Source of the DNA: Penicillium oxalicum
Lineage: Eukaryota > Ascomycota > Eurotiomycetes > Eurotiales > Aspergillaceae
Assembly (NCBI RefSeq): GCF_001723175.1
Contig: NC_064650.1
Span: forward strand, 2,046,001 to 2,110,000
Reading direction: 5' to 3'
DNA: 64,000 bases
A program made the translations under genes and the position numbers. Under the pieces are notes generated by a model. It saw nothing but the letters and a program-made list of their open reading frames with translations. It searched no databases and was not told where the DNA came from. Of the stretch, positions 35,549 to 46,727 are shown piece after piece. Position 1 is the stretch's first letter. Every line of letters starts with the position of its first letter.

Positions 35549-38500
35549 TGCGAAGGTCTTCCTGGGGTTGGGAAAAGTGCGACCTGCTTGGGATTGAACT
35601 GAGGAGTTCCTGGTGATTCACTTCTGCAACGGTGGGCAAGATATGTATCTGAATATATATACACACACAAGCAGGTCGACATTGTCATCGCCTTTTGCGT
35701 GATCTCAGATTGGTGGCCCATAGCCTCGCCCTTCCACACATCAAGGATATCCAAATCGAGACGAATTCCACCATGTCGACTGAAAAGAAGTTGAGGTTAG
35801 CCGGTGGGCCCCGGGCTGCAGCGAAACCAAAAAGGTCCATTGGAATCGCCATCCGAAGAGTAACAAATCTGTAGATCTCTTATCATGAAGAGACCGCAGA
35901 CAGCAGTGTGAAACTGTGCATTATTGAATTTCTGGTATATCTCCATTTCCACGCACATAATACCGGCATCTGAGATGATATCATCCCGATGTGGACACCA
36001 TGACCCGTGGTGAAGATCCCGACAAAATACCGGCAATGTACTAGCAAGAGTGACCCTGCAACCCTACGAGCAAAGTTTACCAAGCGGTAACTCCCGGTCG
36101 AAGGCGGTACCCTAAACTCATTTGGGTTGAGTAAATGTGGATCTTTGAAATATGAAGGAGGTTGCATCTGCTCCCTTGCGGTGCTTGTCAGCGGCGGGTG
36201 GCGCGGGTCGGGAGCTTGTAGCCGACAGCGAATAGCATGAATAACATATCTCCCAGAGTCGACTGTAAACTTGCATTCATCCAGTCTCGATCTTACGGAG
36301 ATTTGAGCCATATCAATAAGACCACAAAGAATGGCAGGAGCACAAAACTGTCCGAGTGGACCGGTAGAAACCTTGGCCGCTCTGCTGGCCAATTGTCTGC
36401 ATCAACCCTTCATCCTGACGAGAAGCCTTTTAACCGGCAGAAGCATAGACTCATGGTCATGTCAATCTTCTTATCGGTGTACAAGATCGCCGATCTGGGA
36501 AGGTGAGGATCAAAATCGGTGCACATGCTCTCTAGTCGCCGTGCATCGCGTCTCAGATTGTAAGATTCTACCCTCAACAAACCAACAGACAAGAAAACGA
36601 TCGTTCCCTATTCTCAAGATTCCTTGCTTTCTGGGGCTCGTGTGATTCATGATCAAGGCACAGCAATCAAATCCTTGACAGCTGTCCTCGTCAAACCATC
36701 ACAAGTCTCTTACTCAAACAGGGTCCCCCGAGGATCGCAAGCAAGCAGTCGTCATCTGGCATATTTTGAATATTCACGGCCCGGAAACACCCCCAGACCC
36801 AGATCGAAGTAGACTAAAGCGGACTTATTATATAGAAAAAGAGCAGATCGTTGAGCGATTAACCCGGGCTTTGACTAGAGCTTCCTGCACGTGAATGGAC
36901 ATTCACCCCGGATCAACTTCTCCGTCGCCCCAAAGCATCAAATCAGTAGCGGATAACAAGGCGTACATAAAAATATTATCAACCAGACAATTCTCGACGC
37001 GGACTCGGGATGACGCTCGATCTTGATTCTCATGCATCTCGTCCGCCAAAGAATGTTCAGCCCATTGACGACCCAGAGGTCAGCAAGGTATCCCCTCCTA
37101 GACTGCAGAGCAGTGCATACGTTTGCACATCATATCCACGTCAGCAAGTCTTTGCAATTGAATGAGAAGTACCATCGTCGAACAGGCCCTTCGCTCCGAT
37201 TTGGTAGTAGCATTGCACTCTCATATACAACATACTAACTGCATAAGTAATGACGTACTAATCTTACCGGAGGCGGCAATTTTGTCCCTTTTCAATTAAG
37301 CAATTACACCACGAATTAGAGCGTCGAATCCGAATTCAACGATTAAACACTCGCGATGTTTGCACTGATCGAAATCCCGAAATCGACAGGCATCACATTC
37401 GTCGTAAAATTTGTTATCAACTTCATTATCACATTGGATCATGGAATTTCACATAGCGTTTCCAAGCCATCCGATCCAACATCTGTTACTAGATGCATCG
37501 TCGACTTTATTTCGAGATTTATTAGCAGTAATCATTTGGGCGATTCGATGAGCTATTCACTCGGATCTGAGTACAGGCAGTCCGCGGCCGCTAAGCACCC
37601 CAGGTACTTGCCACGAATGTTCTGACGCTCAAACGCCTTGCAATGGTACCCATTCGATGTCTATACGCCTTACACATCCAAATGACTCGACGTTGATATC
37701 TCACCTGATGCTAAATCGTGAGGTAAGATTCTGCCATCTCCGTGACGCATGGCCTTGTTTCGCTCCTTCAATGATCGGTTAAGGTGGGAGAATCTCGATG
37801 CTGATTGCTCAGGCGATAGCCCCGCTCATTGACCGCTTTAGCCATCATGTGATACTTGACTAGAGTTCCACGTTCCTCGCTTTTCAGGCCTTCAGGCACT
37901 AACTGTAGAATTGCCCAGAGCCAAGCGACACCCTATCTCGCAATCGATCTATACTACCTAGCCACGAGCCACTGCGTCAGTGCATAGTAATCTTGGGCCA
38001 TGCGCGCACTCGACATGCTTCTACTTTTCGTCACCTTAATTTCCACCGTGAGAATCGGGGACAGTATACCTATTATGCAGATTCAAACACATGGGTTGAG
38101 ATTCTCACTATCGGGTTGTCTTCTTAATGAAGCCTCGCGATAGACTTTGGTGCGGGCAGAGAGGCTCATCGAGCAATAGATGGGACCGTCTCTGACTGGG
38201 CACACTAACTCTTTCAACGCATACACGATGGATGAGGTGCATGAGACGTCTAGTAAGGCAGCATCTATAAAAAGTTGTCATACCCTTTCGGCGAAAATGG
38301 AGATCAGCCGGAAGAAAAATAACACGGCGAGACAGATACCATGTTGGACGGGTATCTGCTTGAATCAATTCGCGATCTGCTCAGGCCGGGCTCGATCTCT
38401 GCGAAAGAAATCAATCAACCATGTGACATTCACGTGAGCTGGCCAAAATTCCTTAGCAGATCTCTGCAGGACCTCATATCCTTGAACGCCTTTCCTGCCT

Positions 38501-38912
38501 AAATGATATATACAGTACATTCCCGAAGAGACCAGGCAGTGGGAGTTCTCCATCCGATCTCCATCCGATCGCCAGCAAAAAAAAAAGGACCCACCTTAAG
38601 CACAGGAGAAAACTTCCGGCCCCCTGACGGGAGTACGAACGTTGTCAGCACCGAGGGGTTGGATCATGGGCTGAGATGGTATTGATTTTGAATTTTTCAT
38701 TTTTCACCTCTATGTTCAACATACATATTCCTTCTTGCCCCAAATATCATTTGTCTTCATTCATGTGTGTAAATTTGTTGCAGCGATCGATGGAATAGTG
38801 TTGAGCAAAAGAAGCTTCTTCCATCCCCCCCCCTTGAAGGGCCCGCCACGAGAATCCCGAATCTTCCCACCCTTCGGATCCCAACTGAGATCTCAAGTTC
38901 GAGTCGCCCAGC
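35549..38912. other. Long gene-free stretch between MFS transporter and desaturase
   Basis: About 3.4 kb, mixed composition turning A/T-rich after 36900. Open frames up to 169 codons (36392-35883, minus) show no domain. No terminal repeats, reverse transcriptase or transposase was recognised. The right end is the promoter of the desaturase gene, with a C10 run near 38826-38835. Confidence 0.5.
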
Positions 38913-40309
38913 ATGGATCCCGCCACGTACGTGGACCCTGAGTTGACCATTGCAGATCATCTGGTTCTGGAAACATTGGTGGACAAATCACTCTCTCAAG
39001 GTGAGTATCTGCCGTCAAAGAACACTTTCTTCCATGAGCCAAATCGGTCCCCTGACAGTCCCTGGTTCACAGGACAAACAAAGACCACAGTGGGCCAACG
39101 GCCCAGCGATGAAGATGTTGCTCAGAAGCTTCAAGACATGAATGATGCATCTCATCCAGACTTTGATCCTACCATCTTCCAATTCTGGGATACCCCTGTG
39201 CTGCGAGCCAAAGTGCCGGCAGCTCTCCAGCGATATGTCCTACAGCCTTATCAGAAATGGGCCCAGGCAGTGGTCCGCTTCCCAACGGATGTGGTGATGT
39301 TAACACATTTGCTGCTGTATTTCACCACGATAGTCCCGAGTGCCATGTTCCTGTACTATCGATTCTCCTGGATTCACGGGATCCTGCATTGGGCCATGCA
39401 GCTGTGGTACTGTGGAGCCTTCACGTTGATGAAGCACCAACACATCCACATGAATGGTGTGCTGGCGCCTCAATACTGGCTGTTTGACACCCTGTTCCCC
39501 TACCTGCTGGATCCGATGCTTGGGCACACGTGGAATTCTTACTATTACCACCACATCAAACATCATCATGTGGAAGGTAATGGCGAGCAAGATTTGAGCA
39601 CCACCATGTTCTACGACCGGGATAACGGGCTCGACTTTGCCCGTTATGTGGGCCGGTTCATCTTCTTCATCTGGATGGAACTCCCGCTGTATTTCTGGAA
39701 CAAAGGCCAGGTCAGGTATGCCTGCAAAGCTGCATTCTGGGAGCTGGGCAACTACCTGGCCATCTATTGCCTCTACAACTATGTCAATGCCCGCGCCACG
39801 GTCTTTGTTCTGATCCTCCCTTTGACGGTCATGCGCTGTGGTCTGATGGTGGGCAACTGGGGCCAACACGCCTTTGTGGATCCCATCGACCCCGACTCAG
39901 ATTATCGGTCCAGTATCACCCTCATTGATGTTCCGGTAAGACAAAAGAGCTGCCTGAGGAGTCTCGTTGGAGGTGGGAAGTAAGCTGACCTGAATTCCAG
40001 AGCAACCGGTACTCCTTCAACGATGGTTACCATACCTCTCATCATTTGAACCCCCGTCGCCATTGGAGAGATCACCCGGTAGCATTTGTGAAGGGTAAAG
40101 ATCGGTATGCGGAAGAAAGAGCCCTCGTCTTCCGCAATGTCGACTACATTTTCATCACCGTCCACCTCTTGCGCAAAAACTACCTTCATCTCGCCAAATG
40201 TCTCATCCCGATCGGAGACCAGGTCAACATGACTCTTGAGCAGCGGGCGGAAATGTTGCGAAGCAGGACTCGCAAGTTTCCGCGCGACTATGGGAAGAAA
40301 AAGCTTTAG
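38913..40309 (+). CDS. Membrane fatty-acid desaturase-like protein
   Basis: Two exons (38913-39935, 40001-40309) join in phase to 443 residues. Hydrophobic segments lie near 125-175 and 245-315. His clusters typical of membrane diiron desaturases and hydroxylases are present: KHQHIHMNG, then HHIKHHH at 213-219 and YHTSHH at 351-356. No cytochrome b5 domain, so electrons must come from a separate partner. Expected in the endoplasmic reticulum. It does not look like the main delta-9 or delta-12 enzymes of fungi; substrate (fatty acyl, sphingolipid or other) cannot be told. The second His box is unusually rich, five His in seven residues. Confidence 0.85.
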
Positions 40310-41519
40310 ATAAGTAGGAGAAGGGGCGTGGAGAAAGAGACAGTCAATCCAGGAGCAGTCAAAACGACCAGCCTGCCAAGAGCTATGAAGGGGGGGGGGG
40401 GGGGGGGCGTGGAGCTCGTCGAACGACTGTCAGCTAGAATGCAATCAAACAAACAACAACGGACCCCTTGCCCTTGTCAGGAAACATACACTCTCTTCAC
40501 CGTGATGATACTTATTTGGACGTTGGGGATTTGGCGGGTCAGTCTACTGCCACGAATCAGGTCGGCATGTGGCATGTCTTTGTTTCAGAGGGTGGGCTGT
40601 GCGTGAATGCAGATGAGCTCTCGAATGGCAAAGATGCAGCACTTCAAAGAACGAGAGGCGGTGAACAGGCGGATCCCTTGCTGAGACGGCCCGAATGCTC
40701 GCTTTGCTTTGTAGTCATTTGCCCAGCCTCATGGACGTAGTAATGCAGTTTGTCATGCTCCTCGAAGCACATGGCACAACAATCCTCCAAGGATCATGAC
40801 CGTCGCTTGCAAGATGTCGCATCAAAGTGTAGGATCCACGCACATGAGTGTTGCTCCTCCTGGACGGATGGGGATGTTCTGTCAAGATCAAGGGTCATCC
40901 AGAGGAATTCCGTCGTGACTCGAGGCGATGAGTTTGCTCACGGGACGAGGTTCCCGTATCAGATGACGGCACTATCTGCACCAGGGAGAATATCACGCAA
41001 AACACCCTCTCGCTCTCTCGCTCTCTTTGATTCTCTCCTTTGTCCACGGTGCTGTTCCCCCTCGCAGATTCAGATTCGATTTCCATCCCTACCCGAGCGC
41101 ATTGACCCATTCAGGTTGAGCCTAGTCCAGGACTGTGGGTTGCCGGCATGGATGATTGGATCCCAAGGAGTCCGTTGTTGACGGTCGCTGGAAGGCTCTC
41201 CCCCCCCCGATGATGGGCATGGCAAAATGCGGGGAACAGGAACCAACGCTTGCGCCTGGCGTTGAGCCATGCGGTCATGAAAGGCAATCACAGGGCCAAA
41301 CCTGGTGAGCAGACCCACCAAGGAGCAAGAAATACCATATGGAATATTTCAAATGTAGGCATGCCTTAAGTGCGGCGTCCCTCGCTCCTCGCTCTGTGTT
41401 GAAAACTCATCCAGGAAGGCTCTTCTTTGTGTTCCCCCCCCCATTTTCATTCCTTTTCCACTTTCTCTCGAAATCGAAGTTTCGAGGTCCGGGCGAGAAT
41501 AGAGCGACCCCGACCATAC
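40310..41519. other. Intergenic region with long poly-G run
   Basis: Contains an uninterrupted run of 18 G (40390-40407), a pyrimidine tract CTCTCGCTCTCTCGCTCTC near 41008, and the promoter of the GH28 gene. No gene seen. Confidence 0.55.
40390..40407. repeat. Poly-G run (18 nt)
   Basis: The longest of several G/C mononucleotide runs in the window, 80 nt after the desaturase stop codon. Confidence 0.85.
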
Positions 41520-42917
41520 ATGGCGATGCGTCTGTGGCTGCACTTAGCGCTAGCCGCCGCGGCTGCGGGTTGGGTCGTCCGCCAGGACAATACATGCACG
41601 CTATTTCCCGAATCGCTGAAGAATGGTGGTCAACCGGTCGATGACGCGCCCTCGATCGAAGAGGCTTTTGAACTATGCGGACACGACGGAAAGGTCGTCT
41701 TTGCGGCAAACCACGTCTTCAATGTCAACTCGGTGATGAACACGACCAATCTGGTGAATTGCGACGTTTCCCTCCGGGGAGAGCTGCGCTTCTCCACGGA
41801 CATCCCATACTGGCTGTCTCACTCCTACTCGGTCGTGTTCCAAGATCAGTCAACGGCATGGCTGTTTGGGGGCACCAATGTGACGCTCAAAGGCGAGGAA
41901 GGAGGCTGGTATAACGGCCAAGGACAGGCTTGGTATACCCAGAATCGCAATCAAAGCAATCAGCCCGGCCGGCCGATCAGCATCACTTTCTACAACTCGA
42001 CGAATCTCTGGGTGGATGGATTGAAGATCATCCAACCGCAGTTCTGGGCTACTTTTGTGTGGCAGAGCAGGAACGTCTCGATCACCAATTTTTATGTCAA
42101 TGCAACCAGCAATGACGAATGGGGAACGGTCAACACGGATGGTTATGATTCATGGAATAGCCATGACCTCCTAGTGGAGAACGCCGTGGTGTCAAACCAA
42201 GATGATTGCATCGCCGTCAAGGGAAATACTACCAACCTCCTGGTTCGAAATGTGGTTTGTCACCGGGGGTTCGGAATGGCCATCGGATCGCTGGGGCAGT
42301 ACCCCCAAACCCCGGACTATGTGGAGAATATCACCTTTGAGGATGTCAAGTGCATCAATTGCATGGAAGCCGCTTTCATCAAAACCTGGCAGGGTATTCC
42401 CGAGGACGACAGCTCCAACGGCGACGCGGGCGGAGGCGGCAGTGGTCTGGTCAAGAACGTGGTCTTCCGGAACTTCGAATTGACCAATGTCGCCATGCCC
42501 ATTCAGATCGCGCAGTGTATCTACAATGAGAATGCCGGAAACTGCAATACGTCCAAGATGGCGATTGAGGATGTGACCTGGTCGAATATCAAGGGTACAT
42601 CACGGTACAACATCGCTGCGTCGTTATACTGCTCTGATGTGCATCCCTGCCCGGGAATCAAATTTGACAACATTGACATTCAATCCGTCAATCACACCTT
42701 GGGGCTGCCCATGTCGAACACGAACTTACAAGATGAAGTGTTTCAGTGCCAGAACCTGGTCAATCCCTCGGGCGTTCCTTGCAACCGGATCGCACCGAGC
42801 AACTATGGTCAAGTGGTGACCTCGAACGTGAGAGACAACACGGAGAGCAGAGAGAAATTGAGGGAGCCGATTGTGGTTCCCATCAAGAATGGCCAGGAGC
42901 CGCTTTTGGACGAGTAG
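41520..42917 (+). CDS. Secreted GH28 exo-polygalacturonase/rhamnogalacturonase
   Basis: Intronless gene of 465 residues. Residues 1-17 form a signal peptide (MAMRLWLHLALAAAAAG). GH28 parallel beta-helix signs: NTDG at 205-208 (catalytic Asp207), QDDC with Asp228 and Asp229, and IKTW at 287-290 (substrate-binding Lys). The third motif, normally GHG, reads RGFG at 249-252, so the usual active-site His is Phe here. AFIKTW and IGSLGQYPQ are typical of the exo-acting members (exo-PG / RgxB-like). More than ten NxS/T sequons suggest heavy N-glycosylation. Expected to release terminal galacturonic acid from pectin outside the cell. Exact substrate unsure. Confidence 0.9.
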   Translation: MAMRLWLHLALAAAAAGWVVRQDNTCTLFPESLKNGGQPVDDAPSIEEAFELCGHDGKVVFAANHVFNVNSVMNTTNLVNCDVSLRGELRFSTDIPYWLSHSYSVVFQDQSTAWLFGGTNVTLKGEEGGWYNGQGQAWYTQNRNQSNQPGRPISITFYNSTNLWVDGLKIIQPQFWATFVWQSRNVSITNFYVNATSNDEWGTVNTDGYDSWNSHDLLVENAVVSNQDDCIAVKGNTTNLLVRNVVCHRGFGMAIGSLGQYPQTPDYVENITFEDVKCINCMEAAFIKTWQGIPEDDSSNGDAGGGGSGLVKNVVFRNFELTNVAMPIQIAQCIYNENAGNCNTSKMAIEDVTWSNIKGTSRYNIAASLYCSDVHPCPGIKFDNIDIQSVNHTLGLPMSNTNLQDEVFQCQNLVNPSGVPCNRIAPSNYGQVVTSNVRDNTESREKLREPIVVPIKNGQEPLLDE

Positions 42918-43170
42918 ATCTCGCAATGCACTCCACATTTTCCGCAAAAGGTCAATTTCCTTTTATCATTCCTACCAGCTAGGATACGATACTTCATGTG
43001 ATTCCCACACCGCAATCATCACCCTCTAATACTGTAATGCCTTATGGGTCATGGATGATATGTACCACCATTGATCCGTTAGCAACCCCACAATAAACCG
43101 GGGTATCTCGTGGGAGTAAACATTGCCTCGAGCAAATATTCCATGCCCACCCAGGGGGGGGGGGGTTTAC
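42918..43170. other. Convergent 3' region with G12 run
   Basis: Short spacer between converging genes; holds a 12-G run (43154-43165) directly beside the stop codon of the DUF3632-like gene. Confidence 0.5.
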
Positions 43171-44238
43171 CTAAAACATCATATTCTTTTCAAACATCTC
43201 CATCAACGTCATCGCTCTCTGAGAGATATCTCGACATTCTTCACTCAGACCATCATCGTCGGCCGCTTGACCAAATCCCGTTTTCCAGAACCGCCACCTC
43301 TCCAGAGAAAAGCCCCCCGTGCCAACATACAAGCTCCCGGCTTCCCACGCTTCCCGATTCGAAGCCGGCCACGTCTCCAACGTCACATCGAACAGTGCCG
43401 GTTCTACGACGAGCTTGAACAGACTCTGTCCATTCCACAGAATCCACTGGGCTGCTCCTAAAACCCAGGAACTCCGAAGTGACCGAGACTCGTGCTTTCT
43501 GTCATCCTCAAAGGCCGCACGCATCGCCCACAACGCGTACGTAGGATCTGTCGGGAAGATGCGATGGTCGTAAAGATGAGCCAGGAATGAATTATAGTTG
43601 ACGTATCTTTCCACATGGTCGATCTCGGGTCCTGGGTCATGATCAAGTGGTCAGCGCCGTCGCCCAAGACTAGAAGATCAGATAGACAGAATGTAACACA
43701 AAGTTTTAACTCTGTACCTGCACAAAAATTCTGCATGGATCTTCGAAGCAGTTCAAAATGCCAGACTCTCCCATTCTGCAAACCGAGTCAGTTCGCATGA
43801 TTTCCAAGGATCGAGGCCCTTTCCTTTTTCTTTTTTTGTTTTTTTTTGTTGGCCCCCCGGGCTGCAAATCCATACCTCGCTCGTCAGACTAGTAAAATGA
43901 CTCGATAACCCCAAAGCCTCCAGTAATTGCGCCAATCTCGAATGAGACAAGGACTGGTACGAGAGCATCTCGGCAATTTCGAAGCAATCTTCTCCGAATC
44001 GGAAGATCTCTTCCGAGTCCGGAGCATCTGCGGGCAACAGCTTCAAGAGAGATTCCACCGCCAGATCGAGCGGTAGTGGATTCTCGAAGCTCAGATAATC
44101 ATTCAGTACGGTGAAGACTTTTTCAGACGAACTGGTCAAGATTGATCCTCCTCCTTGGGCGGGAGGTGTGACCACCAGATGGTGCTGTGTAGTATTTTGG
44201 GATGATCTCCGGCGTAGTTGAGAGAATGTAAGACCCAT
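43171..44238 (-). CDS. DUF3632-like fungal protein
   Basis: Three exons (44238-43876, 43775-43718, 43631-43171) join in phase to 293 residues. Features: VFTVLNDYLSFENPLPLDLAVESLLKLLP near the N-terminus, then after the small middle exon YVNYNSFLAHLYDHRI, YALWAMRAAFEDDR and a Trp-rich C-terminal part ending in a helix. This layout matches my memory of fungal DUF3632 proteins (helical, no known function). No signal peptide or transmembrane segment. Start chosen at MGLTFSQ; an ATG 12 nt upstream is in frame. Confidence 0.7.
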
Positions 44239-44819
44239 CTTGAAAAGCAATTTATAACCTGCTATACGATGGAGTGGCTCAAGATGGGATCAAACGGGAG
44301 AACCGTACCGAGGATCTCTTTTCTTCCTTTTATTTTCTCTTGAGTTTGAGCTGGGGAGGGGAAGGGGCAGAGGAGATGAAGACCTGAAGAAGACTCAACA
44401 TTGACTATGGAACTTAAATATTGCTCGCGGCATCCATGGAAAAGACACGACTCCAGTCGGATCACTCGTATTCGAGAATCCTGGAATCCTGAATCTTCGG
44501 GATAAGGATAGATTCGAGAAACAGACCCCCAGACAGACGCGGGTCAAGCGCTTATTTGGAGAAATCTCGTCACGGGCGCTATGGCTTCGTATTGGATGAA
44601 CCGTTTAAATGTTAGCGCCGGTTTCAGAACCATTGTGCTTTGTCGAATCGGTGTTTGATCACGGAGCAGCCCTTGGTGCATTGAAATTCTTTAGGTTCGT
44701 GAGAATTGGTTGTTGGTATTTGTTTCTTCTTCCTCTTTTTCTTCTTCTACCTTCTTTTTGATCATTCAAAGCACTGTAGGAGAATCAGAGGGCTGAGCCA
44801 TGCGAGAATAGTCCCTGCA

Positions 44820-44865
<46 letters not shown>

Positions 44866-45518
44866 TGTTGTTTAAGCCCTCTGCGACCAGGTGAGACAGG
44901 GCAAGCGATGGGACCTTTTGACAATGCCTTGGGTGCGAGGACAAGGGTTATACTTTGTCTCCTGCATGGGTGATCCATGCATCTTCCTCCAGGATCAGAG
45001 TCCTTACGGCAAAACTTCGGGCCTATTTCGACTATTGAAGAAGTGGTCCGTTTGAGAATTTTAATGAAGATCAATACTGTATGATGGGAAGCATAATACA
45101 GTACTACACTCGGAGACTGGTTTTGATCCCACCATTGAGCTAGACACTGTTTAGAACGAAAGCTTCGGTCACCCATGCCATTATTGAGAAAAGGCAACGA
45201 TCAAAAGAAAAAAAAAGAAGAAAAAAACCTTCATTTCTCCCCCGGGTGTTCAGGTTGAAGGGGAAGGTGGATTAGAAATCACAATACGAGGTGACTCAGG
45301 GAGCCATGAAACCTCGGTCCTGATAAAATCCATATACGATAAAAGTATTCTCAAGATGTATACATCACCAGTCACCGAGGGTTGATTCCTGAACTATATA
45401 TACCCTTTCAATTTCCCCATCTTCTTATAGTCTTATCGACTGTGTGCTATACTATAGATCAGATCAAACTATCATCAGACCAAGTCTCATCCATTTTCTC
45501 CCAGGGCTCCAGCTCAAA
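44239..45518. other. Divergent promoter region with GA microsatellite
   Basis: Between the DUF3632-like and isochorismatase genes. Holds a long GA repeat (44822-44860) and an A-rich patch at 45207-45228. No gene seen. Confidence 0.5.
44822..44860. repeat. (GA)n microsatellite, about 19 units
   Basis: Pure GA dinucleotide run in an intergenic region. It creates spurious Arg-Glu and Ser-Leu open frames on the two strands. Confidence 0.9.
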
Positions 45519-46310
45519 ATGACCCAACCGATTCCAGATCTGAATCTCCATCTTCCAACCGCCCTCATCCTCATCGACAACCAATCCGCCTTTACCCATC
45601 CAGACACCCTTTCGCACTGGGGCACTGCCCGATCCAATCCTCACTACGAAGAGAATCTCCAATCCCTCGTCTCCAGTTTCCGAGCAGCAAAAGCACAAGC
45701 ACAAGCACTGGAAGCAGCAACTTCCCCATCCGCCTCAACCTCCGAACCTAAAAGTGTAGAAAAACAGGCCCCGACCCTCGAAATCATCCACATCTTCCAC
45801 TCCTCCGACTCTCCCACCTCCCCCCTTCATCATGCTCACCCGCTGAATGGAATCCAACCACTCGCCTTTGCTGCGCCCGCGACCGACGGGACCGAGCCCA
45901 TCTTCTGGAAGAATGTCAATTCCGCTTTCATCGGGACCACGCTGGAGGCGTACTTGCGCGCTAGGGACATTCGACAGATTGTCTGTGCCGGACTGACGAC
46001 GGATCACTGTGTGTCCACGACGGTGCGGATGGCGGCGAATCTGGGCGTCGTGGATCGCCCTCGGTCGGTGGGGAATGGGCGGGTTCGGTTTCGATCGGAT
46101 GGGTCGCGCGAGAATGAGGTGTCGGTGGACAAGGGTCGAGTGATTCTTGCGGCGGATGCGACGGCGACGTTTGGGAAGGGAGGATTCGATGCCGAGACTG
46201 TGCATCGGGTGTCGGTTGCGAGTCTGGAAGGGGAGTTTGCAGATGTGATGGATACCGAGGCAATTGTCCAGGCTTTGAATAGGGTTGGGGGGGCAAGGCG
46301 TCAATTGTAG
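45519..46310 (+). CDS. Isochorismatase-fold cysteine hydrolase
   Basis: Single-exon gene of 263 residues in the isochorismatase/nicotinamidase superfamily. The catalytic triad can be read: Asp20 (ALILIDNQ), Lys131 (FWKNVNSAF) and Cys164 (TTDHCVSTT). A low-complexity insert (about 57-84, Ala/Ser/Gln) separates strand 1 from the rest, and a second insert (about 180-205) is Arg/Gly rich. No signal peptide; probably cytosolic. Members cleave C-N or C-O bonds in many small molecules, so the substrate cannot be named. Confidence 0.88.
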   Translation: MTQPIPDLNLHLPTALILIDNQSAFTHPDTLSHWGTARSNPHYEENLQSLVSSFRAAKAQAQALEAATSPSASTSEPKSVEKQAPTLEIIHIFHSSDSPTSPLHHAHPLNGIQPLAFAAPATDGTEPIFWKNVNSAFIGTTLEAYLRARDIRQIVCAGLTTDHCVSTTVRMAANLGVVDRPRSVGNGRVRFRSDGSRENEVSVDKGRVILAADATATFGKGGFDAETVHRVSVASLEGEFADVMDTEAIVQALNRVGGARRQL

Positions 46311-46727
46311 ATAATTGACGCGGTCTGGTGCTTGTGCGTGAACCGGCCCATGAAGCTCAGCCCACAATTGGGGGGGGGGGGGGGGTACTCAAGGAGAGGA
46401 TTGTACGATGTTCAGAATGATACTGGCAGAGAGATGGTGTAGGGGCATGCGTGCAATTCGGTAGCAAGAATACATCTTCAATGGCACATGAAACTGATTA
46501 CTTTCAAGGGTCTCTAACACGGAGGAAGAAAGGTAAAAAAAAATAACTAAGAGAATACAGACGCGGTATGAGAAGAAAACATGGACCGCCAGTTCAACCC
46601 ATTTTGAACAAAGAGATGGTTGATATACCTCCACAACCCCCAGTCTTTCATATCAGGTACCAGGACACTAAGAGAGCACCGGACGGCGAATCAAAGCACA
46701 AGCTTTGTTTCCAGACTTGGTGGAAAT
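46311..46727. other. Convergent 3' region with G16 run
   Basis: Contains a 16-G run (46370-46385) and the 3' UTRs of the isochorismatase-fold and succinyl-CoA ligase genes. Confidence 0.5.
46370..46385. repeat. Poly-G run (16 nt)
   Basis: Mononucleotide run about 60 nt after the isochorismatase-fold stop codon. Confidence 0.85.

Noticed and set aside
39300..39869. A 189-codon minus-strand frame
   Set aside because: Antisense to the desaturase-like gene, no domain.
33885..40309. A secondary-metabolite cluster around the MFS transporter and desaturase
   Set aside because: No core synthase, tailoring set or pathway regulator nearby; the two genes are 3.4 kb apart with nothing between.
44706..44944. 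Short frames rich in Arg-Glu or Ser-Leu repeats
   Set aside because: Created by the GA microsatellite.
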